64,000 nt of DNA from Mesorhizobium sp. INR15 (GTDB lineage: Bacteria > Pseudomonadota > Alphaproteobacteria > Rhizobiales > Rhizobiaceae). Positions 42,318 through 50,682 of this stretch are shown piece by piece (position 1 is the first letter of the stretch; the number at the start of each line of letters is the position of its first letter). Below the pieces are notes generated by a model. That model saw only the letters and a list, made by a program, of their open reading frames with translations. It made no database searches and was not told the origin of the DNA. A program made the translations under genes and the position numbers. The stretch spans positions 1,674,001-1,738,000 of the forward strand of contig NZ_CP045496.1 in NCBI RefSeq assembly GCF_015500075.1, given 5' to 3'.

Positions 42318-42376
42318 CTTCCTGCGCTTCCGGTGCTCACGTACTTCAAGTACGCTCCGCTCCGGTTCTCGGAACC
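42318..42376. repeat. Imperfect palindromic repeat in convergent intergenic region
   Basis: The region contains GTACTT-C-AAGTAC (42341-42353) flanked by semi-symmetric CCGGTGCTC and GCTCCGCTCCGG, followed by GGTTC-TCG-GAACC (42364-42376). The phrase around the GTAC core resembles a dispersed repeat commonly found between convergent genes in proteobacteria. It may act as a bidirectional terminator for the unknown gene and the SorC gene. Confidence 0.55.
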
Positions 42377-42423
42377 AGCCGTCTTCGACTCGGCCTGACC
42401 TGAATCTCGACACACCTTGAGGC

Positions 42424-43401
42424 TCAGCTGCCTCTGGCCAGCAGCGCCGTGGCGGTGTCGCTGTCAGTGATCAACACGTTGGTGCTGACGGCCTTCAGCG
42501 CCGCGAGGATCGCCGGAACCTTGCGTTTCCCGCCCGCGGCCAGAACGACATTGGGCACCTGGCCGACCACGTCGAGGTCGACAGCCATGACACGGCCGTT
42601 GATCTCGTGATCGACCAGCCGGCCGGCGGCGTCGACGAAGTAGCACAGCATGTTGGCGACAGCACCTTTGGCCTTCAGCGATGCGATCAGCGACGAGGGC
42701 ACGATGCCGTGCCGGAAGATCGTCGCGTCGGGCGACATGTCGCCGACGGTGAGCAGCGCGATGTCGGCGGCCGCCGCACGCTGGCGCACGTCCTGCAGGG
42801 CCGGCTGTGCCCACAGGAGATCGCGGAGCGCCGAGGTGTCGACCGTCACCGGAGCCGGGATCTGATAGCTGTCGACCTCGAAGACATCGGCGACCTTGGC
42901 GGCGACGATCGACGGGTTGATCCATTGCGAATGCGGCAGGCTGCCCACCAGCGCCACCACCGACGCCTGTTTCAGCTGCCGGCGGGCAAGAAAGCCCAAG
43001 CTGGCATGCAGCGTCGCGCCGCCGCCGATCGCCAGCGTCATGCCATCCTGCATCTGCGCGCCAAGATAGGCGGCGACAGCGTGGCCAATGGCCTTCTCCA
43101 GGTGTTCGTGGGCCGAAGGGGTCGGGATGACGACAGCGGCGTTGAGACCCCAACGCGTCTCCAATGCGCGCTCAAGCGCCACCTGCTCGGCGGTTGGCGC
43201 ATTGATCGTGGTGACGACGATGCCTTCAGCCGTGCAGGCGGCCAGCGTGCGCATGACCTTTACCCTGGAAACATCAAGCTTCTCAGCGATCTGCTCCTGC
43301 GTGAAACCCTCGACATAATAGAGCCAGGCCGTCTTGACGTTGAGATCCGACGACACCATCGGCAATGCGGGACGAGTCGACTTGGGTTCTTCCGCAGGCA
43401 T
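42424..43401 (-). CDS. SorC-family sugar-binding transcriptional regulator (module B)
   Basis: A 325-residue SorC regulator with the N-terminal HTH (WLYYVEGFTQEQIAEKLDVS, then RVKVMRTLAACTAEG) and the phosphosugar-binding domain (IGGGATLHASLGFL, VVALVGSLPHSQWINPS, VVLAAGGKRKVPAI). It is clearly related to the module A regulator. The ATG at 43401 follows AAGGAAACG; an upstream ATG at 43425 is less well placed. It is divergent from the module B importer with palindromes between, and likely represses it until a phosphorylated effector appears. Confidence 0.92.
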   Translation of the reverse strand: MPAEEPKSTRPALPMVSSDLNVKTAWLYYVEGFTQEQIAEKLDVSRVKVMRTLAACTAEGIVVTTINAPTAEQVALERALETRWGLNAAVVIPTPSAHEHLEKAIGHAVAAYLGAQMQDGMTLAIGGGATLHASLGFLARRQLKQASVVALVGSLPHSQWINPSIVAAKVADVFEVDSYQIPAPVTVDTSALRDLLWAQPALQDVRQRAAAADIALLTVGDMSPDATIFRHGIVPSSLIASLKAKGAVANMLCYFVDAAGRLVDHEINGRVMAVDLDVVGQVPNVVLAAGGKRKVPAILAALKAVSTNVLITDSDTATALLARGS

Positions 43402-43503
43402 CGTTTCCTTCCCCTCATGCGCCATCGCCTGGCCGCATAGCCGTCATCGGAGAAACACCGTCCGGATGTCAACCGGCGCCATCTCGCGGGCACCTCGATT
43501 GTT

Positions 43504-43551
43504 GCACAATTGTGATCATTTGTAATTGACAATGTACATATGAACATATTT
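43504..43551 (+). promoter_or_regulatory. Divergent SorC/ABC control region with palindromes and a promoter
   Basis: The perfect palindrome CACAATTGTG (43504-43513) is followed by TTGACA (43525-43530), a good -35 box. The near-palindrome TGTACATATGAACA (43532-43545) lies in the spacer before a TATTTT (43546-43551). A repressor on either site would block polymerase. The core ACAATTGT is shared with the module A transporter promoter at 32430. Confidence 0.55.
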
Positions 43552-43664
43552 TGTGGGTTTCACGCGCTGTGTCATCCACCAGTCATATGCGCCGTGCAGG
43601 GAGGAAGAGACGGGGAACCGGCCAAGGGCCGGACCGTTCATGCGCAGACAAGACAGGAGGTCTC

Positions 43665-44651
43665 ATGAAGACGCTATTCATCAAGCTGCTGGCCAGCCAG
43701 CTGGCGCTCGCGGCAACTTTGTTTGCCGGCGTCGCCGGCGCCGAAACGCTGACGCTCTACACGTCCCAGCCGGAAGCCGATGCGGCCAAGACCGTCGAAG
43801 CCTTCAAGAAGGCGAAGCCCGGCATCGACGTCACGATCTACCGCTCCGGCACGAGCGACATCCTCACCAAGATGGCTGCAGAGTTCGCGGCCGGCAGCCC
43901 ACAGCCCGACGTGCTGCTGATCGCGGACGCGGTGAGCATGGAGCTGCTGAAGAAAGACGACCGGCTGATGGCCTACCCCGAAGCCAAGCTCGATGGCATC
44001 GAGGCTGACGCCTATGACGCCGACAAGACCTATTTCGGCAGCAAGCTGATCACCACCGGTATCGTCTACAACACCGCTGCCGCTGAAAAGCCCGAGCATT
44101 GGGCCGATCTTGCCAAGCCGGCCTATGCCGATGGCCTTGTGATGCCCAGCCCGCTCTATTCGGGTGCTGCTGCCTACCTGCTGTCGGGCTTCGCCGGCGA
44201 CACCAATTACGGCTGGGATTTCTTCCAGAAGCTGAAGACCAACAACACCGTCAGCGTGCGCGGCAATGGCGCGGTGCTGAAGTCGGTGGCATCAGGTGAG
44301 AAGCCCTATGGCATTCTCGTCGACTTCATGGCGATGAATGCCAAGAAGAAGGGCTCACCGGTCGAGTTCGTGTTCCCAAGCGAGGGCGTGCCTGCAGTGA
44401 CCGAGCCGGTCGCTATCATGAAGACCGCCAAGAATGTCGAGGGCGCCAAGGCCTTCGTCGACTTCATCCTCTCGGACGAAGGCCAGAAGCTGGCGCTGTC
44501 GATGGGCTATCTGCCGGCGCGGGCCTCGGTTGGCCGCCCCGAATGGCTGCCGGAAGGCGTCAAGGTCAAGGTGATGTCCTTCGACACCAAGGCAATCGTC
44601 GCCAAGACCGATGCCGACAAGGCGAAGTTCTCGGAACTGTTCGGCGGCTAA
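43665..44651 (+). CDS. ABC transporter substrate-binding protein, Fe/aminoethylphosphonate type (module B)
   Basis: A 328-residue extracellular binding protein. The signal peptide (MKTLFIKLLASQLALAATLF, cut near GVAGA) is followed by ETLTLYTSQPEADAAKTVEA, the start of the Fe(3+)/2-aminoethylphosphonate binding-protein cluster. The region KLITTGIVYNTAAAEKPEHW and the AKAFVDFILSDEGQKLA segment are standard. The tyrosine pair that binds iron in FbpA-type proteins is not obvious, so a phosphonate or phosphate-ester ligand is more likely than Fe(3+). ACAGGAGG just upstream supports the ATG at 43665. Confidence 0.87.
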   Translation: MKTLFIKLLASQLALAATLFAGVAGAETLTLYTSQPEADAAKTVEAFKKAKPGIDVTIYRSGTSDILTKMAAEFAAGSPQPDVLLIADAVSMELLKKDDRLMAYPEAKLDGIEADAYDADKTYFGSKLITTGIVYNTAAAEKPEHWADLAKPAYADGLVMPSPLYSGAAAYLLSGFAGDTNYGWDFFQKLKTNNTVSVRGNGAVLKSVASGEKPYGILVDFMAMNAKKKGSPVEFVFPSEGVPAVTEPVAIMKTAKNVEGAKAFVDFILSDEGQKLALSMGYLPARASVGRPEWLPEGVKVKVMSFDTKAIVAKTDADKAKFSELFGG

Positions 44652-44670
44652 CAAGGTGCGCGGCAATTCC

Positions 44671-44700
44671 GGCGGGATGCCATTTCAGTGGCGTCCCGCC
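44671..44700 (+). terminator. Hairpin between module B binding-protein and permease genes
   Basis: A 12-base stem (44671-44682 with 44689-44700, one G-U pair) with a 6-base loop, 19 bases after the binding-protein stop and 32 bases before the permease. No U-tract; likely lowers downstream expression or protects the binding-protein mRNA. Confidence 0.6.
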
Positions 44701-44732
44701 TTCGCCGCCAGGCCGATCCGGGGAAAGCAATC

Positions 44733-46436
44733 ATGTCCACAAGGGTGAAGCAAAGTCTGGGACAGGAACTGGCCCTGACGCTGGCGGTGGCTGCTGTCAT
44801 CGTCGTGCTGTCGCTGCTGCCGATGCTGCGCCTTCTCAAGGAGATCGTCGCACCGGGCGGCACCGTGTCCAGCGTGGCCATAGAGGCCGGCCTGGCCAGC
44901 CCCGCGACCTGGATAGCGACCTGGCATACATTGGTGGTCGGCATCGGCGGCACCTTGCTCGCGGTGCTGTCGGGAACGCTGGTGGCGGTCCTTATTACCT
45001 TGACGGATATCCGTGGCCGCGGCGCCCTCGTGCTCTGCTACGTCATGCCCCTGATGATCGCGCCGCAGGTCACCGCGCTTGCCTGGCTGCAACTGTTCGG
45101 TCCGGCAAGCCCATTCCTCAAGCTGTTTGGCGCGGCACCGCCGCTCGGCACGAAGAACCCGCTCTACTCAACCTCGGGCATCATCCTGCTGCTGGGCGTG
45201 CAATATGGGCCGCTGGTTTTCCTGCTGGTGCGCGCCGGCCTGCGCAAGCTGCCGCGCGAGTTGGTCGAAGCCGCGCGCGCGGGTGGTGCCGGATGGCTCT
45301 CGGTGCTGTTCACCATCGTGCTGCCGCTGATGACGCCTTCCATCATGGCGGCGGCGGCGCTGGCTTTCGTTTCCTGCGTCGGCAATTTCGGCATTCCGGC
45401 CTTTCTCGGCATTCCGGCCAATTATCTCGTGCTGCCGACCCTGATCTACCAGAGGCTTGCGGGCGGCGGCCCGGCCGTGCTTGGCGAGACGGCATTCCTT
45501 TCGGTGCTGATCGGCATCATCGCCATGGCCGGCATTCTCGCCCAGGAGGTCATGAGCCGCCGCCGCGACTACCGCATCAGTTCCACCTCGCTGCCGGCCG
45601 AGCCTTACGAACTTGGGCGCTGGCGGCTCCCTGTCCAGATCGGCATGTGGCTGCTGATTGTCCTGGTGCTGGTGCTGCCACTGTTTGGGCTCGTCCTGAC
45701 CTCGCTGGTGCCGGGCTATGGCATCGCGCTCAATGCCACGACGGCGACGCTGGACAACTATCGTTTCGTCCTGTTCGAACATGCCGCCGCCAGCCGCGCT
45801 TTCTTCAACAGCTTCTGGCTGTCGATCGCGGCGGCTTTCTTCGCGGTCATTGTCGCCGTGCCGATCGGCTATCTCATAGCCTGGGGCAAGCAGCGCTGGG
45901 TGCGGCTGCTCAATCTGTCGGTCGAACTGCCCTATGCCTTGCCCGGCGTTGTGCTGGCCATCGCCTCGTTGCTGTTGTTCCTGCGGCCGATCCCGCTGAC
46001 AGGCATCCAGCTCTACAACACCGTCTGGATCATTCTGTACGCCTACCTTGCCCGCTTCCTGGTTCTGGCCTTGCGGCCGACGATCAGCGGCTATCACCAG
46101 ATCGACCGGGCGCTGGAGGAAGCCGCGCAAGTGGCGGGCGCCGGCCTGTTCATGCGCATGCGCACCATCATCTTTCCGCTCGTGGCACCGGCCGCGATCG
46201 CCGGCGGTCTGTTGATCTTCATGACGGCACTCAGCGAACTGACGGTTTCGGCGCTTCTGTGGTCGTCGGGCTCGGAAACGATCGGCGTGGTGATGTTCTC
46301 CTTCGAACAGGGGGGCGATTCCAACTACGCGGCGGCAATGTCGGTGATCACCGTGGCGGTCACGTTCGTGCTGATGCTGGTGACCAATCTCATCGGCCCC
46401 CATCTTCCCAGCGGAGTTCTGCCATGGCGAGATTGA
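44733..46436 (+). CDS. Fused two-domain ABC permease, Fe/phosphonate type (module B)
   Basis: A 567-residue protein with about 12 membrane helices and two EAA loops (ELVEAARAGGAGWLSVLFTI and RALEEAAQVAGAGLFMRMRT), so both half-permeases are in one chain, as in FbpB/PhnV-like systems. The ATG at 44733 follows GGGGAAAGC. Its end overlaps the ATPase start by 13 bases. Confidence 0.92.
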   Translation: MSTRVKQSLGQELALTLAVAAVIVVLSLLPMLRLLKEIVAPGGTVSSVAIEAGLASPATWIATWHTLVVGIGGTLLAVLSGTLVAVLITLTDIRGRGALVLCYVMPLMIAPQVTALAWLQLFGPASPFLKLFGAAPPLGTKNPLYSTSGIILLLGVQYGPLVFLLVRAGLRKLPRELVEAARAGGAGWLSVLFTIVLPLMTPSIMAAAALAFVSCVGNFGIPAFLGIPANYLVLPTLIYQRLAGGGPAVLGETAFLSVLIGIIAMAGILAQEVMSRRRDYRISSTSLPAEPYELGRWRLPVQIGMWLLIVLVLVLPLFGLVLTSLVPGYGIALNATTATLDNYRFVLFEHAAASRAFFNSFWLSIAAAFFAVIVAVPIGYLIAWGKQRWVRLLNLSVELPYALPGVVLAIASLLLFLRPIPLTGIQLYNTVWIILYAYLARFLVLALRPTISGYHQIDRALEEAAQVAGAGLFMRMRTIIFPLVAPAAIAGGLLIFMTALSELTVSALLWSSGSETIGVVMFSFEQGGDSNYAAAMSVITVAVTFVLMLVTNLIGPHLPSGVLPWRD

Positions 46437-47503
46437 CCCTCGACAATGTGACCAAGAGCTTCGCCGAGTTCGACGCGGTGAAGGATGTTTCAATCGATGT
46501 CAGGGATGGTGAGTTCCTGGCGGTGCTCGGACCCTCCGGCTGCGGCAAGACGACATTGCTCAGGCTTGTCGCCGGCTTCGAGAAAGTGACGTCAGGCGAA
46601 ATTCGGATTGGCAACGAGATCGTCTCGGCAAAGGGCGGCAATGTTGCGCCGGAAAAGCGCCGGGTCGGCATCGTCTTCCAGAATTATGCGCTGTGGCCGC
46701 ATATGAGCGTGGCCGAGAATATCGGCTATTCGCTGAAGGTGGCCGGCCTGGACAAGGCCGTCGCTCGCCAGAAGGTCACCGATGCGCTGGCGCTGGTCAA
46801 CCTGCAAGGCCTGGGCGACCGCAGGCCGGCCAACCTGTCCGGCGGCCAGCGCCAGCGTGTGGCACTGGCGCGTTGCCTGGTCGCGGCTCCTTCGCTGGTG
46901 CTGTTCGACGAACCTCTCGCCAATCTCGATGTGCATCTGAGAGCCGCGATGGAAGACGAGTTCGCCGCCTTTCACAAACGCACCGGCACGACCATCGTCT
47001 ACATCACCCATGATCAGGCCGAGGCGATGGCGCTGGCCGACCGCATCGCGGTAATGGATCGTGGCCGCCTGGCACAGCTTGCGACCCCGCGCGAGCTCTA
47101 CCATGAGCCGGCAAACGAGATGGTCGCCTCCTTCATTTCGCAAGGTATTTTGCTTCCCGCCGAGGTGCTGGGCAGCGAGACATCAGGCCACTGCAAGGTG
47201 CGGGTGCTCGGCCAGGGACTGGTGGTTCGCTGCAGGGCTGGGGAAGCGCCGCGCGCCGGTGCCAAGATCTGTTGCCGGGCCGCTGATCTGGAAGTTGTTG
47301 GCGGTGATCAGCCTGGTGTGGACGGCACCGTAAAGCGCGCGATCTATCGAGGCGGCGCCGCGCGGATCGAGTTTTCGCCCGCCGCCAGCCCCGACCTGGT
47401 GCTGCATTTCGAACAGCCGGATCCGGTCTCGCTGGCCGGCGGAAGCCAGGCGCGGCTGCGGATCAAATCCGGCTGGCTCATTCCGGCGGAGCCGGCAGTT
47501 TGA
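46424..47503 (+). CDS. ABC transporter ATP-binding protein, FbpC/PotA type (module B)
   Basis: A 359-residue ATPase: Walker A GPSGCGKTT, Q-loop IVFQNYALWPH, signature LSGGQRQR, Walker B LVLFDEP and H-loop ITHDQAEAM, with a C-terminal TOBE region. It starts inside the permease gene and its stop overlaps the MBL hydrolase start by one base (TGATG). The tight coupling shows that the hydrolase and SurE belong to the same operon as the importer. Confidence 0.94.
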   Translation: MARLTLDNVTKSFAEFDAVKDVSIDVRDGEFLAVLGPSGCGKTTLLRLVAGFEKVTSGEIRIGNEIVSAKGGNVAPEKRRVGIVFQNYALWPHMSVAENIGYSLKVAGLDKAVARQKVTDALALVNLQGLGDRRPANLSGGQRQRVALARCLVAAPSLVLFDEPLANLDVHLRAAMEDEFAAFHKRTGTTIVYITHDQAEAMALADRIAVMDRGRLAQLATPRELYHEPANEMVASFISQGILLPAEVLGSETSGHCKVRVLGQGLVVRCRAGEAPRAGAKICCRAADLEVVGGDQPGVDGTVKRAIYRGGAARIEFSPAASPDLVLHFEQPDPVSLAGGSQARLRIKSGWLIPAEPAV

Positions 47504-48669
47504 TGCTCATCGACTTGCTTGGCGGCTTTGGCGAGAAGGGACGCACGAGCGTCGCTGTCAGAAGCGGCAACGACCATATTCTGCTCGACGCCGGCATCAA
47601 GGTCGGCGCGTCCGGGGCCGAATATTACCCGGCGCTCAATGGCTCGCTCGCCGACATCGACGCGTTGTTCATTTCGCATGCGCACGAGGACCACATCGGA
47701 GCGCTGAGCTGGCTGTTGTCACGAGGCTATGCAGGGCGGATCCTGATGACGGCGGAAACGCTGAAAGAGGGACCGGCAACGCTTGCCGGATATGCGGACC
47801 CTGAAGACCTCCGGCGATTTCCCCTGCCTGGCGACCGCATAGAGCTTTTCGAGCCTGGCGAAACGCTGAAGATGGGCAATCTCACTGTCCGCACCGGGCA
47901 GTCGGGACACGTCGTCGGTGGTGTCTGGTTTGCGGTCGACGATGGCGAGAACCGCGTCGCCTATTCGGCGGACGTGGTGCCCGACAGCAATGTCTTTGTC
48001 ATGGACACGATCCCGCAATGCGATCTGCTTGTGCTTGACGCATCCTATGGCGCCGATCCAGTGCCGGGCACGATGCGGGCGCAGGCCATTTCCGATTGGA
48101 TCGCGGGCCATGCCAGGGGCTGCCTGCTACCGACACCGCTGTCGGGCCGTTCGCTGGAATTGATCGCGGCCATGCCGGGTCCATTCGCCATCCACGCCGG
48201 CATGCGGGCTTCGCTCGAAGCGCAGATATCGGCGACGGCAGCCTTGCGGCCCGGCGTTTCCGACATTCTGGGGCAAAGGCTGCGCGGCGCCGCCGACTGG
48301 GCCGATGCCGATCCCCTGCCATCGATGCCGCTGCTTGCGGATGATGGCATGGGCGAGGCGGGGCCATCTTCACGGCTGTTGCCGCGTGCCGATCTGGCCG
48401 GCTTTCCTGTGCTGCTTACCGGGCATCTGCCATCGGGCTCCCCCGCCGACCTGTTGCACAAGGCGGGCAGGGCGGGTTGGGTGCGCATGCCCACGCATCC
48501 GACACTCCTGGGCAATGTCGATATCTGGGACAAGGCGGGGCGCCCCGTGGCGCTTGGCCATTCCTGCGCGCCGGATCAGCTCAACCAGCTCAAAAGCCAC
48601 ATTCCGCTGCTGCGCACGCAATACCGCACCGGCCAGAGCTTCGTGGTGCCTAGGGGAAACAATCAATGA
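47503..48669 (+). CDS. MBL-fold metallo-hydrolase (module B)
   Basis: A 388-residue metallo-beta-lactamase-fold enzyme with H59-A-H61-E-D63-H64 as the metal motif, an upstream DAG strand and SADVVPDSNVF at the expected bridging-Asp position. The C-terminal half resembles ribonuclease-J/beta-CASP-like MBL proteins but is not clearly assigned. There is no signal peptide. Translationally coupled to the ABC ATPase before and to surE after (ATGA). It may hydrolyse a phosphodiester or a lactone of the imported compound, leaving a phosphomonoester for SurE. Confidence 0.85.
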   Translation: MLIDLLGGFGEKGRTSVAVRSGNDHILLDAGIKVGASGAEYYPALNGSLADIDALFISHAHEDHIGALSWLLSRGYAGRILMTAETLKEGPATLAGYADPEDLRRFPLPGDRIELFEPGETLKMGNLTVRTGQSGHVVGGVWFAVDDGENRVAYSADVVPDSNVFVMDTIPQCDLLVLDASYGADPVPGTMRAQAISDWIAGHARGCLLPTPLSGRSLELIAAMPGPFAIHAGMRASLEAQISATAALRPGVSDILGQRLRGAADWADADPLPSMPLLADDGMGEAGPSSRLLPRADLAGFPVLLTGHLPSGSPADLLHKAGRAGWVRMPTHPTLLGNVDIWDKAGRPVALGHSCAPDQLNQLKSHIPLLRTQYRTGQSFVVPRGNNQ

Positions 48670-49409
48670 GAATTCTGGTCTGCAACGACGACGGTATCGA
48701 AGCACCGGGGCTCGCCCGCCTCGTCACGGCGGCAAGCAGCCTGAGCGACGATGTGTGGGTGGTGGCGCCCGATGGCAAGCGCACCGCGGCGGGTTCGTCG
48801 CTGACGATCGCCAGGCCCTTGACCATGCGGCGCGTCAGGCCGAACTGGTATTCCTGCTCGGGCACGCCGGCCGATTGCGTGGTGAGTGCCATGACGTGGC
48901 TATTCGAGAATGAGCGGAAGCCCGACCTAGTGATATCGGGCGTCAATGACGGCCGCAACGTTGCCGAGGATCTCGCCTATTCCGGGACGTTGGGCATAGC
49001 CCGGGAGGCGACTTTCTGGGGCGTGCCGGCGATCGGCTTCTCGCGTGTGAAAAATCCTGATTTCAGCGATGCCGATGACAAATGGCTGGGTGCACTAATC
49101 GGCTCGCTGTGGCAATCGCGCGCCGGCTGGGCGACCGAAGGCCATTGGCTCAGCGTCAACCTGCCGACCGTGCTGCCGGCTGAAATCCGGCAGCCGCGCA
49201 TCGGCCGCGACAAGATCGGCCGCAAGGCCGAAGTGGTGGAGAGCGACGGCGATCGCACGGTCATCACCGTTCCGCGCGGCCGGGCTCATGCCAGCCAGCC
49301 AGGCGACGAAAACGCTGCCATCGATGCCGGCTTCGTCAGCATCAACCGGCTGAACTGGTTTGGCGAGACGCGGCTGGATGAACCGTTTGTGAGCAGGATC
49401 CTCGGCTAG
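48666..49409 (+). CDS. surE: SurE-type 5'/3'-nucleotidase, copy 2 (module B)
   Basis: A 247-residue SurE-fold phosphatase: MRILVCNDDGIEAPG (D8, D9), SSLTIARP, LVISGVNDGRNVAEDLAYSG, and GTPADCV. It is about as long as copy 1 and shares long matching blocks (for example HWLSVNLP and PTPGDEN-like QPGDENAAIDAG near the end), so the two are probable paralogues. Its start overlaps the MBL gene by 4 bases. It is the last gene of the module B operon. The likely activity is dephosphorylation of a nucleotide or other monoester released from the imported substrate. Confidence 0.9.
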   Translation: MRILVCNDDGIEAPGLARLVTAASSLSDDVWVVAPDGKRTAAGSSLTIARPLTMRRVRPNWYSCSGTPADCVVSAMTWLFENERKPDLVISGVNDGRNVAEDLAYSGTLGIAREATFWGVPAIGFSRVKNPDFSDADDKWLGALIGSLWQSRAGWATEGHWLSVNLPTVLPAEIRQPRIGRDKIGRKAEVVESDGDRTVITVPRGRAHASQPGDENAAIDAGFVSINRLNWFGETRLDEPFVSRILG

Positions 49410-49529
49410 CGGCAAAGTCAGCGGCTCTCTCCGCGCGGTCATCCAGATCACAAACCTGTCAGCGGCTAAATCGAGCCAATTCAGTGCCTATGCTTGAAGC
49501 CGCCGCTATTTCATTCCACATCGGTCGGG

Positions 49530-50675
49530 ATGATGGATGAAGTGCGCGAATGGCGTCGGAAGTTGTTGTGGGCTTTGCCCGCATCGCTGATCCTGCACGT
49601 GCTGATCGCCGCGCTTCTGATCTACGGTCTGCCCAAGCCTCCCGAGCAGCCGCAGCAGGAGCAACCGGTAAACGTCGAACTCGTGCCTCCACCCGAGCAG
49701 CCGAAACCGAAACCTGCACCCGCGCCACCGCCAAAGCCCAAAGCCGAGAAGCCGCCAGAGCCGAAGGTTGAAAAACCACCTGAGCAGGCGCGCAAGCCAG
49801 ACGACAGTCAGGTTCTGAAACGCGTTTTTCAGTATGGCGAGAAAGATACCGGTCCGAAGAAATCCCTGGACGGGGGTGGCGCGCAGGACAACGCGCCGTC
49901 GCCGGCCAAGGATGATGCTTCCAAGCCTTCTGCCGTGCCAAAGCCCACGGAGAGCCAGCCCGCCGCACCGGCAACCGCCGAGCAGCAGGCTGAGCCAAAC
50001 AAGGCTGACGAGAAGCCGGTGACCGATACGACGGATGCCAAGCCCGCGCCAAGCGAGGAAAAGCAGGCTAACCCGGACACGGACAAACAGCAGGCAGACA
50101 AGCAAGAGCCGGCAGCACAACCCGTCGAAAAGCAGATAGCCGTGACGCCAACGCCGTTGGCGGCCGAGACCGGCGGAAAGCCAGAGCTTTCTGCCTCGAC
50201 CGAAAAGGCAAAGCCCAAACCTGCAAAGCCGACGAAATTCAAATCCGCAAAAGCGGTGAAGTCCCAAAATGGGAGTCCCGCAAAGTCAAGTTCTCCGAAC
50301 ACCGCCGCTGCCGGATCGCCGATCTTTTCGGGCCTTCCAGGGGTTCGAAAGCTCTACTCGCAGGGCGCAACCGGCGATGCTCTGGCCGCAAGCTCCATGA
50401 GTGGCGTGCCTCGCGATCAGCGCGTTGCCAACCTTTGCGCCAACGTGCTGAACCAGGAATTGCAAGTGGCCGACTATTTTCCCAAGTGGCTGCCGACCAT
50501 ACCCTTGAAGACGGGCAATGTTCTCAGCCCTTCGGAGACTGCCTTCAGCACGGCAAACACATGGTACCGGCTGAGCTTCCGGTGCGAGGTTGACGCCGAT
50601 GCGACGAGGGTCCTGTCGTTCAACTTCCGTGTCGGAGAGAAGATTCCACGCAGCGAATGGCCGCGGCCTCTCTAG
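49530..50675 (+). CDS. TonB-like membrane-anchored DUF930 protein
   Basis: A 381-residue protein. A cytoplasmic N-terminus (MMDEVREWRRK) leads to one membrane helix (LLWALPASLILHVLIAALLI). A ~230-residue Pro/Lys/Glu/Ala-rich periplasmic stretch (PPKPKAEKPPEPKVEKPP) follows, and residues ~270-381 are a folded DUF930-type domain (GVRKLYSQGATGDALAASSM, then LCANVLNQELQ). The architecture mimics TonB, but the C-terminal domain is different, and no exbB/exbD is adjacent. Two adjacent ATGs (49530, 49533) are possible starts. Function unknown; periplasm-spanning role inferred. Confidence 0.82.
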   Translation: MMDEVREWRRKLLWALPASLILHVLIAALLIYGLPKPPEQPQQEQPVNVELVPPPEQPKPKPAPAPPPKPKAEKPPEPKVEKPPEQARKPDDSQVLKRVFQYGEKDTGPKKSLDGGGAQDNAPSPAKDDASKPSAVPKPTESQPAAPATAEQQAEPNKADEKPVTDTTDAKPAPSEEKQANPDTDKQQADKQEPAAQPVEKQIAVTPTPLAAETGGKPELSASTEKAKPKPAKPTKFKSAKAVKSQNGSPAKSSSPNTAAAGSPIFSGLPGVRKLYSQGATGDALAASSMSGVPRDQRVANLCANVLNQELQVADYFPKWLPTIPLKTGNVLSPSETAFSTANTWYRLSFRCEVDADATRVLSFNFRVGEKIPRSEWPRPL

Positions 50676-50682
50676 TTTCCGC

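Noticed and set aside
45168..46493. Minus-strand open frame of 441 codons opposite the module B permease
   Set aside because: Shadow frame rich in Gln/His/Arg without domains; the plus strand encodes a typical 12-helix permease.
43665..47503. Ferric iron (Fbp/Afu) importer
   Set aside because: The fold and operon order fit, but the iron-binding tyrosine pattern is not evident and the coupled genes are an MBL hydrolase and SurE, so a phosphorus-containing ligand is more likely.
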